Below, in pieces: positions 19,365 to 29,059 of a stretch of 64,000 nucleotides of DNA. Made by a program: the position numbers and the translations under genes. The DNA comes from Pluralibacter gergoviae ATCC 33028 = NBRC 105706. GTDB lineage: Bacteria; Pseudomonadota; Gammaproteobacteria; Enterobacterales; Enterobacteriaceae. Under the pieces are notes generated by a model that was not told where the DNA came from, did no database searches, and was given only the letters and a program-made list of their open reading frames with translations. Within the stretch, counting starts at the first letter, position 1, and each line of letters begins with the position of its first letter. The stretch covers positions 62,001 through 126,000 of the forward strand of contig NZ_BCZS01000003.1 in NCBI RefSeq assembly GCF_001598855.1, given 5' to 3'.

Positions 19365-20291
19365 ATGTTAATAAAAGTTCTTGGCTCTGCCGCAGGCGGC
19401 GGCTTTCCGCAGTGGAACTGCAACTGCGCCAACTGCAGCGGCCTGCGCAGCGGGACTCTTGCCGCGAAGGCCCGCACCCAGTCCTCGATTATCGTCAGCG
19501 ACGGCGGCGAAGCGTGGGTGCTGTGCAACGCCTCGCCGGACATCGGCCAGCAGATCGCCCATACCCCCGAACTGAATAAAAAAGGCGCGCTGCGCGGGAC
19601 CAACATTGGCGGCATAATCCTGACCGACAGCCAGATTGACCACGTCACCGGCCTGCTCAGTCTGCGCGAAGGCTGCCCGCACCAGGTGTGGTGTACGCCG
19701 GAGGTCCACGCCGATCTCAGCAGCGGTTTTCCCATCTTCACCATGCTCAGCCACTGGAACGGCGGCCTGCAGCACCGGCCCGTCACGCCGCTGGAACCCT
19801 TTGTTGTGGACGCCTGCCCGGACCTGGCCTTTACCGCCATTCCTATCCTCAGCAACGCGCCGCCGTACTCGCCGTACCGCGACCGGCCGCTGCCCGGCCA
19901 CAACGTAGCGCTGTTTATTGAAAACCGCCTCAGCGGCCGGAGCCTGCTCTATGCCCCGGGGCTGGGCGAGCCGGACGCCGTTATCATGCCGTGGCTGCGC
20001 AGGGCCGACTGCCTGCTGATCGACGGCACCGTCTGGCAGGACGATGAGCTGCTGGCCGCCGGCGTCGGCAAGAATACCGGCCGGGCGATGGGCCACCTGG
20101 CGCTGTCCGAATCTCAGGGGCTGATAGCCCTGCTGGCTTCCCTGCCGGCAACGCGCAAAATTCTTATCCATATTAATAACACCAACCCGATCCTCGACGA
20201 GCATTCACCCCAGCGCCGGTTCCTGACGCAGCAGGGCATTGAGGTCAGCGAAGACGGGATGGTGATTGACCTGCAGGAGTTAACATCGTGA
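19365..20291 (+). CDS. pqqB: PQQ biosynthesis protein PqqB
   Basis: 308 residues of the metallo-beta-lactamase fold. The opening [21 protein letters not shown] contains the closely spaced Cys residues of the PqqB zinc site, and the [13 protein letters not shown] segment corresponds to the fold's metal motif. PqqB is thought to hydroxylate the cross-linked Glu-Tyr intermediate before the PqqC step; that function is from the literature. It ends four bases inside pqqC (GTGA overlap). Confidence 0.96.
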   Translation: MLIKVLGSAAGGGFPQWNCNCANCSGLRSGTLAAKARTQSSIIVSDGGEAWVLCNASPDIGQQIAHTPELNKKGALRGTNIGGIILTDSQIDHVTGLLSLREGCPHQVWCTPEVHADLSSGFPIFTMLSHWNGGLQHRPVTPLEPFVVDACPDLAFTAIPILSNAPPYSPYRDRPLPGHNVALFIENRLSGRSLLYAPGLGEPDAVIMPWLRRADCLLIDGTVWQDDELLAAGVGKNTGRAMGHLALSESQGLIALLASLPATRKILIHINNTNPILDEHSPQRRFLTQQGIEVSEDGMVIDLQELTS

Positions 20292-21037
20292 CTGAAGCTC
20301 TGAGCCCGGCGGCATTCGAGCAGGCGCTGCGCGCCAAAGGCGACTACTACCATATTTATCATCCGTTCCACGTTGCCATGCACAACGGCGAGGCGACGCC
20401 GGAACAGATCCGCGGCTGGGTAGCGAACCGTTTCTACTATCAGACCAATATCCCGCTCAAGGACGCGGCCATCATGGCCAACTGCCCGGACCCGGCCACC
20501 CGCCGCAAGTGGGTGCAGCGCATTCTCGACCACGACGGCGGCGCCGACGGCGAGGGCGGCATCGAGGCCTGGCTGCAGCTGGGCGAAGCGGTCGGGCTGA
20601 CGCGCGACGAACTGCTCTCCGAGCGGCACGTCCTGCCCGGCGTGCGCTTTGCGGTGGACGCCTACGTCAACTTCGCCCGCCGCGCCGGCTGGCGCGAGGC
20701 CGCCTGCAGCTCGCTTACCGAGCTGTTTGCCCCGCAGATCCACCAGTCGCGGCTCGACAGCTGGCCGCAGCACTATCCGTGGATCAAAGAGGAGGGCTAC
20801 TTCTACTTCCGCAGCCGCCTCGGCCAGGCCCGCCGCGACGTAGAGCACGGCCTGGCGCTGGCGCTGGAGACCTTCACCACCGCCGAACAGCAGGCCCGGA
20901 TGCTGGAGATCCTGCAATTTAAGCTCGACATTCTGTGGACAATGCTCGACGCCATGACCATGGCCTACAGCCTGCAGCGTCCTCCCTATCACACGGTCAC
21001 CGACAAGGCGGCCTGGCACACCACCAGACTGGTATAA
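20288..21037 (+). CDS. pqqC: Pyrroloquinoline-quinone synthase PqqC
   Basis: 249 residues with a GTG start overlapping the pqqB stop. PqqC closes the ring and carries out the eight-electron oxidation of AHQQ to PQQ without a metal. The conserved [22 protein letters not shown] and WVANRFYYQ stretches and C-terminal [15 protein letters not shown] are present. It is two residues shorter at the N-terminus than the K. pneumoniae protein as I remember it and differs at scattered positions, one reason for not naming the species. Confidence 0.96.
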   Translation: MTEALSPAAFEQALRAKGDYYHIYHPFHVAMHNGEATPEQIRGWVANRFYYQTNIPLKDAAIMANCPDPATRRKWVQRILDHDGGADGEGGIEAWLQLGEAVGLTRDELLSERHVLPGVRFAVDAYVNFARRAGWREAACSSLTELFAPQIHQSRLDSWPQHYPWIKEEGYFYFRSRLGQARRDVEHGLALALETFTTAEQQARMLEILQFKLDILWTMLDAMTMAYSLQRPPYHTVTDKAAWHTTRLV

Positions 21038-21043
21038 ATTGTG

Positions 21044-21322
21044 ATGAAAGAAACCCTGATCCCCGCGTTTCGCCGGGGCTACCGCCTGCAGTGGGAGCCG
21101 GCCCAGGAGAGCCACGTGGTGCTCTATCCGGAAGGGATGGCCAAACTCAACGAAACCGCCACCGCCATTCTCGAACTGGTGGACGGCAGGCGCGATGCGG
21201 CGGCGATTATTAGCGCGCTTGACGAACGTTTTCCCGAGGCGGGCGGCGTCGGCGACGACGTTTTAGAGTTCCTGCAGGCGGCGGTTGAACAGAAATGGAT
21301 ACTCTGCCGTGAAGCCGATTAA
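21044..21322 (+). CDS. pqqD: PqqA-binding chaperone PqqD
   Basis: 92 residues. PqqD is a RiPP recognition element: it binds the PqqA peptide and presents it to the radical enzyme Pqq[38 protein letters not shown] is the conserved wing that grips the peptide. ATG 21044 gives the usual length; a GTG directly before it (21041) would add one residue. pqqE begins 14 bases before pqqD ends. Confidence 0.94.
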   Translation: MKETLIPAFRRGYRLQWEPAQESHVVLYPEGMAKLNETATAILELVDGRRDAAAIISALDERFPEAGGVGDDVLEFLQAAVEQKWILCREAD

Positions 21323-22451
21323 GCCGGGCGTAAACCCGCCGCTGTGGCTGCTGGCCGAGCTGACCTACCGCTGCCCGCTGCAGTGCCCGTACTGCTCCAA
21401 TCCGCTCGATTTTGCCGCGCAGGAGAAGGAGCTCAGCACTGAACAGTGGATTGAGGTCTTCCGCCAGGCGCGGGCGATGGGCAGCGTCCAGCTCGGGTTT
21501 TCCGGCGGCGAACCGCTGACCCGCAAAGACCTGCCGCAGCTGATTAAGGCCGCCCGCGATCTCGGGTTTTATACCAACCTGATCACCTCCGGCATCGGCC
21601 TGACCCGCAGCAAGCTCGATACCTTTGCCGACGCCGGGCTGGACCATATCCAGATAAGCTTTCAGGCCAGCGACGAGACCCTGAACGCCGCGCTGGCGGG
21701 GTCGAAAAAGGCCTTTGCGCAGAAGCTGGAGATGGCCCGGGCGGTCAAGGCCCACGGCTACCCGATGGTGCTCAACTTCGTGCTTCACCGGCACAATATC
21801 GACCAGATTGACCGCATCATTGACCTGTGCCTCGAGCTGGAGGCGGACGACGTGGAGCTGGCGACCTGCCAGTTCTACGGCTGGGCCTTCGCCAACCGCA
21901 AGGGACTGCTGCCCACCCGGGAGCAGATCGCCCGCGCCGAGGCGACGGTAGCCGACTACCGCCAGCGCATGGCGGGCAGCGGCAACCTCACCAACCTGCT
22001 GTTCGTCACCCCCGACTACTACGAGGAGCGCCCGAAGGGCTGCATGGGCGGCTGGGGCGCCATATTCCTCAGCGTCACCCCGGAGGGCACCGCGCTGCCG
22101 TGCCACAGCGCCCGCCAGCTGCCGGTGGCCTTTCCCTCGGTGCTGGAACACAGTCTGGAAGAGATCTGGTATCACTCCTTCGGCTTTAACCGCTACCGCG
22201 GCTTTGACTGGATGCCGGAGCCGTGCCGCTCCTGCAGCGAGAAAGAGAAAGACTTCGGCGGCTGCCGCTGCCAGGCCTTTATGCTCACCGGCAATGCCGA
22301 TAACGCCGATCCGGTGTGCAGCAAATCGGCGCACCACGACAAAATCCTCGAGGCCCGGCGGGAGGCCAACTGCAGCGATATCGCCATCCACCAGCTGCAG
22401 TTCCGCAATCGGGTCAACTCGCAGCTGATCCACAAACAGCGCATCCTGTGA
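21309..22451 (+). CDS. pqqE: PqqA peptide cyclase PqqE (radical SAM)
   Basis: 380 residues. The radical SAM cluster motif is CPLQCPYC in [14 protein letters not shown]; the C-terminal SPASM region holds the auxiliary-cluster cysteines ([29 protein letters not shown]). It forms the Glu-Tyr carbon-carbon cross-link in PqqA using reductive SAM cleavage. GTG 21309 reproduces the known length; a TTG 24 bases upstream is an alternative but lies deeper in pqqD. The stop overlaps a GTG at the start of pqqF. Confidence 0.96.
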   Translation: MKPIKPGVNPPLWLLAELTYRCPLQCPYCSNPLDFAAQEKELSTEQWIEVFRQARAMGSVQLGFSGGEPLTRKDLPQLIKAARDLGFYTNLITSGIGLTRSKLDTFADAGLDHIQISFQASDETLNAALAGSKKAFAQKLEMARAVKAHGYPMVLNFVLHRHNIDQIDRIIDLCLELEADDVELATCQFYGWAFANRKGLLPTREQIARAEATVADYRQRMAGSGNLTNLLFVTPDYYEERPKGCMGGWGAIFLSVTPEGTALPCHSARQLPVAFPSVLEHSLEEIWYHSFGFNRYRGFDWMPEPCRSCSEKEKDFGGCRCQAFMLTGNADNADPVCSKSAHHDKILEARREANCSDIAIHQLQFRNRVNSQLIHKQRIL

Positions 22452-22456
22452 TCGAC

Positions 22457-24748
22457 ATGGATCGCCTGACGCTCGCCAACGGCCTGCGCTGCCATCTGAT
22501 CCACCAGCCGCAGGCCCGGGAGGCGGCGGCGCTGCTGAAGGTAGACGCGGGCAGCCTGCAGGAGCCGGACCGCTGGCCGGGGCTGGCGCATCTGCTGGAG
22601 CACCTGCTGTTTGCCGACAGCGCGGATTTTCGCGGTGAAGAGAGGCTGATGCCGTGGGCGCAGCGGCGGGGCGGGCAGGTCAACGCGTCGACCCGGCTGG
22701 GCGAGAGCGCCTTCTTCTTTCAGGCCGGCGCCGACGATCTGCCTGTCGGCCTGGCGCGGCTGGTGGATATGCTGGCCGCGCCGCTGCTCCTGCCGGGGGC
22801 AATTACTCAGGAAATCGCGGTCATTGACGCCGAGTACCGCCTGCTGCAGACCCATGCCGACACGCTCTGCGAGGCGGCGCTGTTCGATCTTCTGCCCGAC
22901 CCGCCGTCTCTCGGCCGATTTCGCGTCGGCAGCGGGCGCTCGTTTGGTGACAACGTCACGGAGACGGCAGCGGCGCTGCGCGCCTTTCACCGCCGCTACT
23001 ACGGCGCCGCCAACGCCGCGCTGTGGCTGCAGGGCCCGCAGCCGCTGGCGGAACTGGCGCGGCTGGCGGAGACATACGGCAGCCTGCTGCCCGCCGGGGA
23101 GGCGCGTCCCGGCGGGGTGATTGCTCCGGCGCAGCAGGCGCGCAGTCGTCTGCTGCGCCTCCCCGGCGACGTCCGCTTCTGGCTGACCTTCCGCCTCAGC
23201 GGTGGAGGGGAGAGTCTGAGCGCCGCCGTCGCGCAGCTTAGCCGCTTCTGGAACGACGATGCCCCAGGCGGACTGCTGGCTCAGCTTCGGGAGGAGGAGC
23301 TGTGCGATAGCCTCGACGTCGAGTTGCCGTGGCGGGAAGCGCAGGGCGGCTGGCTGGCGATTGTCTTTCGCGCCGCCGCGCTGGACGACGCGCGGGCGGC
23401 GCGCATCGAGCGGCTTTTTTATCAGCACCTTGCGGCGGTGATGGACGCCGGAGCGGCGCAGCGGGAGCACTACCGGCGGCTGGCGCAGGCGGAGTTCGGC
23501 CATCTTTCGCCGCTGGAGCAGCTGCGGGCTCGGGCGCTCGGCGCCGCGCCCGGCGAGGGCGCCGACCTTACCGGCCTGATCCTGCAGATTCGGCGCGCCG
23601 GGCCGCTGCGCCTGCTGACCGGGCCCGCGCTCCGGGAGGTGCAGATCAAGGAGACGCAGGGATTCCGCCTCGCCGTGGCCGACTGGCGGCAGGCGCCTTC
23701 CGCCGACGCCGCGCCGGTCGCTTTCTCATTTTACCCGCGCCGGGGCGCCGCCGCGCCGCCGCCTTCGGACGGCGCGCCGTTTCCGCTGCTGACCTTCACA
23801 TCAGGCGAGCCGTCGCCGACGCTGCTGCTGCGCCCGGCCTTCTTTCAGCCGCTGCCCGACGGCGAGGCGCAGGTCCTGCACCGCCGCCTGCGGCCGCTGC
23901 TGGCGCTGCTGCGCCACGCGGGCGGGCGCGGCGAGTGGCGCCAGCAGCAGGGCGTCTGGCAGCTTGCACTCAATTTGCCTGACGACAGCAGCAGCGCGAT
24001 TGGGACAGTGGCGCAGATAGCGCAGGCGCTGGCCGGGCCGGTTGAACCTGCGCCGCCCGGCGGCGGCGAGAGCATCGCCCTGCGCCGCCTGATCGCCGCG
24101 CTGCCGCTGCAGTTCATGGCCGGACGTGAAAATCGCCGCTGGCTGGCGGCCTGGGACGGCGCCGACGACGCGCAGCGGCAGGCGCTGGCCGTCGCCCTCG
24201 GCGCGCTTGCGCCACCGGAGGATGCGCAGGCCGCGGCGCTGGGCGCGGGCGTCAGCGGCATCGCCTGTCCCGGAGAGGACGACGCGCTGGTTATCTTTAT
24301 CCCGCTGCCGGATGGCGACGACAGCGCCCTGGCGGCGCTGCGCGCGCTGGGGCATCTCTACGCTCCGCGCTTCTTTCAGCGCCTGCGGGTGGAGCAGCGG
24401 CTGGGCTACGCCGTCTCCGCCCGCGCGCTGCGCGTCGCCGACGTGGACGGCATTCTGCTGGCGGTGCAGTCCCCGGACGTCGGCTGGCGGACGCTGCTCC
24501 GCTGCTGTAAGGATTTTTTGCGCGACGTGACCTTTACCGCCGACGCGCTGGAAGAGGCGCGCCGCGCGCTGCGTGCCGAAGCCGTCTTCCCGGCAGAAGA
24601 GGCTCTGCGCCGCCGCTGGGGGCTGCCGGAAGTCAGCGAGGCGGCAATAGCGGGGATAACGCTTGCGCAGGTGGAGGCTCTGCACCGGCGGCTGTGCCGC
24701 CGGCGGCGGCGCTGGCGGGTGCTGATTACCGCAAAGGAGGCGGAGTAA
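22457..24748 (+). CDS. pqqF: PQQ biosynthesis metallopeptidase PqqF (M16)
   Basis: 763 residues. The inverted zinc motif HXXEH is HLLEH in GLAHLLEHLLF, and a third ligand Glu is likely in VIDAEYRLLQ. An M16 fold of four domains with a weakly conserved second half is normal for PqqF. It is thought to cut the cross-linked residues out of modified PqqA. ATG 22457 aligns with known starts; a GTG at 22448 overlaps the pqqE stop and is a second choice. The coding sequence is unusually GC-rich and yields long shadow frames. Confidence 0.94.
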   Translation: MDRLTLANGLRCHLIHQPQAREAAALLKVDAGSLQEPDRWPGLAHLLEHLLFADSADFRGEERLMPWAQRRGGQVNASTRLGESAFFFQAGADDLPVGLARLVDMLAAPLLLPGAITQEIAVIDAEYRLLQTHADTLCEAALFDLLPDPPSLGRFRVGSGRSFGDNVTETAAALRAFHRRYYGAANAALWLQGPQPLAELARLAETYGSLLPAGEARPGGVIAPAQQARSRLLRLPGDVRFWLTFRLSGGGESLSAAVAQLSRFWNDDAPGGLLAQLREEELCDSLDVELPWREAQGGWLAIVFRAAALDDARAARIERLFYQHLAAVMDAGAAQREHYRRLAQAEFGHLSPLEQLRARALGAAPGEGADLTGLILQIRRAGPLRLLTGPALREVQIKETQGFRLAVADWRQAPSADAAPVAFSFYPRRGAAAPPPSDGAPFPLLTFTSGEPSPTLLLRPAFFQPLPDGEAQVLHRRLRPLLALLRHAGGRGEWRQQQGVWQLALNLPDDSSSAIGTVAQIAQALAGPVEPAPPGGGESIALRRLIAALPLQFMAGRENRRWLAAWDGADDAQRQALAVALGALAPPEDAQAAALGAGVSGIACPGEDDALVIFIPLPDGDDSALAALRALGHLYAPRFFQRLRVEQRLGYAVSARALRVADVDGILLAVQSPDVGWRTLLRCCKDFLRDVTFTADALEEARRALRAEAVFPAEEALRRRWGLPEVSEAAIAGITLAQVEALHRRLCRRRRRWRVLITAKEAE

Positions 24749-24778
24749 TCGTATCAAGACACCTTTGCGCAGCCCTCT

Positions 24779-24808
24779 GTCGGGTGGCGCTGCGCTTACC
24801 CGACCTAC
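24779..24808 (-). repeat. REP-type palindromic element, copy 2
   Basis: Reads GTCGGGTGGCGCTGCGCTTA followed by CCCGACCTAC, an inverted and slightly diverged copy of the REP core. It sits 30 bases after pqqF. Confidence 0.7.
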
Positions 24809-24859
24809 GCTGTATGTTTCGCACAACTTTTGCGTACTCTGAGGGTTTAACGTCCGGCT

Positions 24860-25000
24860 AAAAATCGCCTCAGATTCTGACGTCTGGCCGGGGCAGCCAG
24901 CATGGATGCTGGCTAAGGCGAAACGAGACAGGGATGTCGAGTCGAGCCGTACCCGAAAGCCAGACGTCAGAATCTGAGGTTCCGCGCAGCGGCGATTTTT
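24860..25000. repeat. Nested palindromic (MITE-like) element after pqqF
   Basis: A perfect 21-base inverted repeat (24868-24888 against 24959-24979, core CAGATTCTGACGTCTGG) encloses 70 bases. Just outside, AAAAATCGCC (24860-24869) pairs with GGCGATTTTT (24991-25000) across an 11-base bulge. Inside is a perfect hairpin GCCAGCAT/ATGCTGGC (24896-24913). The whole could fold into one long cruciform or RNA hairpin. It codes for nothing convincing; a 70-residue minus-strand frame over it is arginine-rich and unlike a protein. The layout resembles a non-autonomous palindromic element. See findings. Confidence 0.6.
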
Positions 25001-25017
25001 GTTGCCGGGAGCCGAGA

Positions 25018-25051
25018 GTGCAGAGAGGGCGGCGGCGAGCCCTCTTTGCAC
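25018..25051. repeat. Stem-loop in the pqqF-dld gap
   Basis: GTGCAGAGAGGGC (25018-25030) and GCCCTCTTTGCAC (25039-25051) pair over 13 bases with one mismatch around an eight-base loop. A further inverted pair, CGTTCAC (25051-25057) and GTGAACG (25093-25099), follows. With the element before it, most of the 484-base gap between pqqF and dld is palindromic. No gene is visible in that gap. Confidence 0.5.
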
Positions 25052-25182
25052 GTTCACCGCAGATATTCTGACAGAGAAGCAAAGTGCTATGAGTGAACGG
25101 AACGATCCCACAATCCTCTGAAGAATGGGTGTGTAGCGTTGCATACCATAACAGTATCTACAGCTCCGGTTGACGCCCTGTG

Positions 25183-25212
25183 CTGGCCCGCGCAAGCGCA
25201 GCGCCGCCGGGC
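25183..25212 (+). repeat. REP-type palindromic element, copy 3 (degenerate)
   Basis: CTGGCCCGCGCAAGCGCAGC followed by GCCGCCGGGC is a mutated REP core placed 20 bases beyond the 3' end of dld. Confidence 0.55.
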
Positions 25213-25232
25213 AATGCCGCCGACGCTGATCC

Positions 25233-26927
25233 TTACGCCCAGAACTTCTTCTTGCTGGTCTTACCGATGCCCGGATTGCAGCTGTTGGTCGGATCGAGCT
25301 GCTGCCAGTGGGCCACGTGCTCGCAGGAGGCGTGATACAGGTGGCCGACGTTATGCTCGGCCGGGTACTTCGCCCCGCGCTGTTCCAGGTACGCCATCAC
25401 CTCCGCCTTGAACGCTCCGGCGTCCACGCCCTCTTTCAGCACGTAGTCCTGGTGGTTTACGAAACAGAAGAAGTGCCCGCAGCAGGAGTCCACCTCTACC
25501 TGGGCGGCCAGCGCCGGGGGCAGTTCCAGGCGCCAGGCGTCGTCGTTGCGGCGCAGGGCAACGTCGAAGGCCACCAGCCGTTCGTTGGGGTTATAGCCCA
25601 GCGCGTCGCAGTAGGAGATGGTGCAGCCCCCGACCCCGAAACGTACCAGGAAGGCGTCCGCCGCCTCCCGGGCGTCGCAGCGGAAGAAATCGCCGCTGCG
25701 TTCGCGAAAGAACTCTGCCAGCAGGGCCTGCAGTTCGTCGGCCTGCGCGGACTCGACTTTGATCATCAGATGGTGTTCGTAGCCATCGCGCCACGCCATG
25801 ATGCGCGGGGCGACGAATGCGGGCGTCAGCTGATTAAATAGCTGCAGCGCGCGGTCCACCGCGTTGCGCGGGAGCAGCTTCAGGTGGCCGACGCGGATAT
25901 CCCACTTTGCCTTGTTCGCCATCAGGCGCGGGATCGCCTGCGGACCGAGCCGGCGGATCGCCAGATACATATGCTTGGCGTAGCGCACCGTCATATCGAA
26001 CGCGCCGCGGTGGATATACTCCGCCTGCTGGGGCAGTTCGCTCATGCGGGTCAGCAGAAAGCGGCGCAGGGCCACCAGCTCCCGTTCGTCATTGCTGCCC
26101 ATGTAAAAGGTCTCGCTGCCCGCGCTGGCGGCAAAGGTCGGCAGGCGCACGGCGAAGACCACCACCTTGCCCGCGCTCCCGGCGCTGTCGTGCAGGTAGC
26201 GCAGATCGCCGTTGAAGCGGGCGGGGCTGTCGGCGTCAACGTCGCGCAGGCGGTCGGCATAGTCGTCGGCCCAGATTTTGCCCTGCCAGTCTGGGCGATC
26301 GCCGGTGCGGTACTGCTGCCGGGTGAGGTTATCCAGCATCGCCTCCGGCGTCTCGCCCAGGTCGATGCCGAGATGGTTCACCATCTCCAGCCGCCCGTCG
26401 TCGTGGATGCGGGCGAACAGCGATTTCTCGGTAAACGCCGGGCCGCGGCGGATCAGCGACCCGCCGGAGTTATTGCACACGCCGCCCACCACCGACGCGC
26501 CGATGCAGGAGGAGCCGATCACCGAGTGCGGCTCGCGGCCCAGCGGCTGCAGCGTTTGCTCCAGTTCGGTGAGGGTGGTGCCGGGAAAGGCAATCACCTG
26601 GCGATTGTCATCAATCACCTGCACGCCTTTGAGCCGGCGGGTGCTGATGATTATCACATCGCGGTCGTAGTCGCTGCCGTCCGGCGTTGAGCCGCCGGTG
26701 ACGCCGGTATTGGAGGCCTGCATCAGCACGATGGCGTCGTGGGCGACGCAGACCTGCAGGGTTTTCCACAGCGCCTGCAGCGTCAGGGGGAGGACCACCG
26801 CCAGCGCTTCGCCCTGGCCAACGCGGAATCCGCGCGTGTACCAGGCCTTATCGTCCTGATGAGTCAACAGCTGCTTTTGTCCCGATGCGTCAGCCAGCTG
26901 GCGCAGCAATTCCTTCTGAGAAGTCAT
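25233..26927 (-). CDS. dld: Quinone-dependent D-lactate dehydrogenase Dld
   Basis: 564 residues, an FAD enzyme of the inner membrane surface that oxidises D-lactate to pyruvate and passes electrons to quinone. The FAD-binding PCMH domain is in the N-terminal half (LMQASNTGVTGGSTPDGSDYDRDVVI type sequence, PHSVIGSSCIGASVVGGVCNNSGGS), and the membrane-binding and C-terminal domains include RRNDDAWRLELP and the ending AEHNVGHLYHASC...DPTNSCNPGIGKTSKKKFW. A GAGGA site is five bases before the ATG. It lies 25 bases downstream of an O-methyltransferase gene and is probably cotranscribed with it. E. coli dld maps elsewhere, so this is a relocated or second copy. Confidence 0.93.
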   Translation of the reverse strand: MTSQKELLRQLADASGQKQLLTHQDDKAWYTRGFRVGQGEALAVVLPLTLQALWKTLQVCVAHDAIVLMQASNTGVTGGSTPDGSDYDRDVIIISTRRLKGVQVIDDNRQVIAFPGTTLTELEQTLQPLGREPHSVIGSSCIGASVVGGVCNNSGGSLIRRGPAFTEKSLFARIHDDGRLEMVNHLGIDLGETPEAMLDNLTRQQYRTGDRPDWQGKIWADDYADRLRDVDADSPARFNGDLRYLHDSAGSAGKVVVFAVRLPTFAASAGSETFYMGSNDERELVALRRFLLTRMSELPQQAEYIHRGAFDMTVRYAKHMYLAIRRLGPQAIPRLMANKAKWDIRVGHLKLLPRNAVDRALQLFNQLTPAFVAPRIMAWRDGYEHHLMIKVESAQADELQALLAEFFRERSGDFFRCDAREAADAFLVRFGVGGCTISYCDALGYNPNERLVAFDVALRRNDDAWRLELPPALAAQVEVDSCCGHFFCFVNHQDYVLKEGVDAGAFKAEVMAYLEQRGAKYPAEHNVGHLYHASCEHVAHWQQLDPTNSCNPGIGKTSKKKFWA

Positions 26928-26952
26928 TTTTTCCTCGTATTGTTATCTGTTA

Positions 26953-27609
26953 TTAACGTACGACCGCCAGAGTAAAGCCGTCCCAGCCCTTGATGCCCAC
27001 GGTTTGCAGCGCCGTGGCCGTCAGGCGCGGATCGCTGCCCATCATGGCGAGAAACGCCTGCACACCCTGAACCGCCGGGTCCCCGCTGCCGGGATCGGTC
27101 ACTTCGCCGCCGCGCACCACGTTATCGCCGATAATCAGCGTGCCGGGGCGGGCGTAGCGCAGGGCCCACTCCAGATAGCGCGGATTGTTGGGCTTATCGG
27201 CGTCGATAAACACCAGATCGAACGGCGGCGGATTGTCCATCGCGGCAAGGGAGTCCAGCGCCGGGCCTTCGATTACCTCAACCTTTTCAGCCACGCCCGC
27301 CAGCCGCAGATTGTCGCGGGCCACGGCGGCGTGGTGCGGACTGTATTCGAGGGTGATAAGCCTGCCGTCCTCCGGCAGCTCGCGGGCCATCCACACCGTG
27401 CTGTAGCCGCCGAGAGTGCCGATCTCCAGCACCCGCCGGGCGCCGGTGATGCGCACCAGCAGGGCCAGCAGCTGCCCCTGATTGGCGGCAACGTCGATGG
27501 GCGGCAGCCCGGCGCGCCGGTTGTTCTGCAATACCTGGTCCAGCAGTGAATCTCTCGGAATAAGCGCATCAATCAGGTAGTTATCGACCTCGGACCACTT
27601 CTGATACAT
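26953..27609 (-). CDS. Class I SAM-dependent O-methyltransferase (caffeoyl-CoA OMT type)
   Basis: 218 residues. The SAM-binding motif is VLEIGTLGGYSTVWMARELP, followed by the acidic LEYSPHH and the FDLVFIDADKPNNPRYLEWAL segment, whose Asp residues usually bind the divalent metal in this family. The substrate cannot be told from sequence; bacterial members act on catechols and related phenols. ATG 27609 has GGAGAG five bases upstream; the longer open frame upstream is not supported. It is followed by dld on the same strand. Confidence 0.85.
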   Translation of the reverse strand: MYQKWSEVDNYLIDALIPRDSLLDQVLQNNRRAGLPPIDVAANQGQLLALLVRITGARRVLEIGTLGGYSTVWMARELPEDGRLITLEYSPHHAAVARDNLRLAGVAEKVEVIEGPALDSLAAMDNPPPFDLVFIDADKPNNPRYLEWALRYARPGTLIIGDNVVRGGEVTDPGSGDPAVQGVQAFLAMMGSDPRLTATALQTVGIKGWDGFTLAVVR

Positions 27610-27749
27610 TGCGACTCTCCGCGTTTGGCTCGCCCCTGAGCGAAGAAGACCGCGTCCCGGCGACCGATTAATGGCATGATTGTGACGGATATCGTTGCCG
27701 GTGGCGCTCGCCACGTGCGCGCTCAATAAGAATGAAGAAGGATCATCCC

Positions 27750-28532
27750 ATGAACACTCCTCTGCAGACCGATACCACCCTGCGGGCCGCCAACCGCCTC
27801 GGCCAGTGGCTGGCCCAGCGCGATCCCGACAGCGACCTGTCCGAAGCCGGGCTGGTTATACTGGCAGGTAACGCGGTCATCCCGACCATTGACGCCGCCT
27901 GTCGGCTGGCGGCGGACGGCCGGGAGCTGCTGATAAGCGGCGGCATTGGCCACTCGACAACGTATCTGTACGACGCGGTGGCGCGCCACCCGCGCTACTG
28001 CGCCATCGACACCGCCGGGCGGCCGGAGGCGGCTATTCTTGCCGATATTGCCCACCGCTTCTGGGGCGTGCCCCGCAGCCGCATTCTGGTCGAAGACCGC
28101 TCCACCAACTGCGGCGAAAACGCCCGCTTTAGCCTGGCGCTGATGGCCGAACGCGGGCTGTCGCCCGGCGCGGCAGCCGTGGTTCAGGACCCAACTATGC
28201 AGCGCCGCACGATAGCCACTTTTACCCGCGCGCAGCGGGAGAGCGGGGTTCCGACCCGTTGGCTGAGCCACCCGGGCTTCGCGCCGGAACTGCTGCGTTC
28301 GGGCGAAAGCGTCGCCTTCGCGCCGCCCGGCGACGGCGCCTGGTCCGTTGAGCGCTACCTGTCGCTGCTGCTCGGCGAACTGCCGCGCCTGCGGGATGAC
28401 GCCGGGGGCTACGGCCCGCGCGGACGGGACTTTATCGTCCACGTTGAGATCCCCGAGGAGATTGACATGGCGTGGCGCAGCCTGCGCGACGACGCCAGCC
28501 TGCGGACCGCGCTGGCCTGTCGGGCGCTTTAG
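27750..28532 (+). CDS. ydcF: YdcF-like DUF218 protein
   Basis: 260 residues of the DUF218 (ElyC/SanA/YdcF) family. E. coli YdcF binds S-adenosylmethionine, but its reaction is unknown. Conserved segments VILAGNAVIPTIDAACRLA, SGGIGHSTTYLYDAV, EDRSTNCGENARFSL and VVQDPTMQRRT define the family. No membrane segment is seen, unlike ElyC or SanA. ATG 27750 has an AAGGA site eight bases upstream. It is divergent from the methyltransferase/dld unit. Confidence 0.92.
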   Translation: MNTPLQTDTTLRAANRLGQWLAQRDPDSDLSEAGLVILAGNAVIPTIDAACRLAADGRELLISGGIGHSTTYLYDAVARHPRYCAIDTAGRPEAAILADIAHRFWGVPRSRILVEDRSTNCGENARFSLALMAERGLSPGAAAVVQDPTMQRRTIATFTRAQRESGVPTRWLSHPGFAPELLRSGESVAFAPPGDGAWSVERYLSLLLGELPRLRDDAGGYGPRGRDFIVHVEIPEEIDMAWRSLRDDASLRTALACRAL

Positions 28533-28639
28533 CTAAATATTTAACATTAATTTAACTGAAAAGATATGCGCCGCCCGCGCGGGCGGCCCGGATGATTTGC
28601 TATGGTTAAAGCGTTTTTCAACAACAGGGGGATCGCGCG

Positions 28640-29059
28640 ATGTCAGAAAAAATCAACGGCAGCTGCCACTGCGGCCGGGTTAAGTTCACCGTCGAGTTAA
28701 CGGATGGTCTGCGCACCGCCCGGCGCTGCGACTGCTCGTTTTGCCGGATGCGCGGCGCGGTGGTGGTCTCGGCGCCGCTGTCGGGCATCGAGGTGCTGCA
28801 GGGGCAGGAGGTACTGACCGAATACCGCTTCAATACCCGCCAGGCGGCCCACTATTTTTGCGCCGTCTGCGGCATTTACACCTTTCACCAGCGGCGCTCG
28901 AACCCGCAGCAGTACGGCGTTAACGCCGCCTGCCTGGAGGGCGTATCGCCCTTTGATTTTGCCGAGGTGCCGGTATCAAACGGCATTCATCATCCCTCCG
29001 ACGGCGGAGGCGGTACGGCGGGTTACCTGCGCTATTTTCCGGCGAAGCAGGGCGATTAA
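28640..29059 (+). CDS. GFA-family (CENP-V/GFA domain) zinc protein
   Basis: 139 residues with the family's zinc-binding cysteines: CHCG near residue 10, CDCSFC near residue 31 and FCAVCG near residue 74. Members are annotated as glutathione-dependent formaldehyde-activating enzyme-like proteins, but few have proven activity. A GGGGGA site lies eight bases before the ATG. Its stop codon overlaps, tail to tail, the stop of a small gene on the other strand (29056-29229). Confidence 0.88.
   Translation: MSEKINGSCHCGRVKFTVELTDGLRTARRCDCSFCRMRGAVVVSAPLSGIEVLQGQEVLTEYRFNTRQAAHYFCAVCGIYTFHQRRSNPQQYGVNAACLEGVSPFDFAEVPVSNGIHHPSDGGGGTAGYLRYFPAKQGD

Noticed and set aside
24870-25082. 70-residue minus-strand frame in the pqqF-dld gap
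   Set aside because: It runs through the inverted repeats, has no ribosome-binding site, and its composition follows the palindromes.
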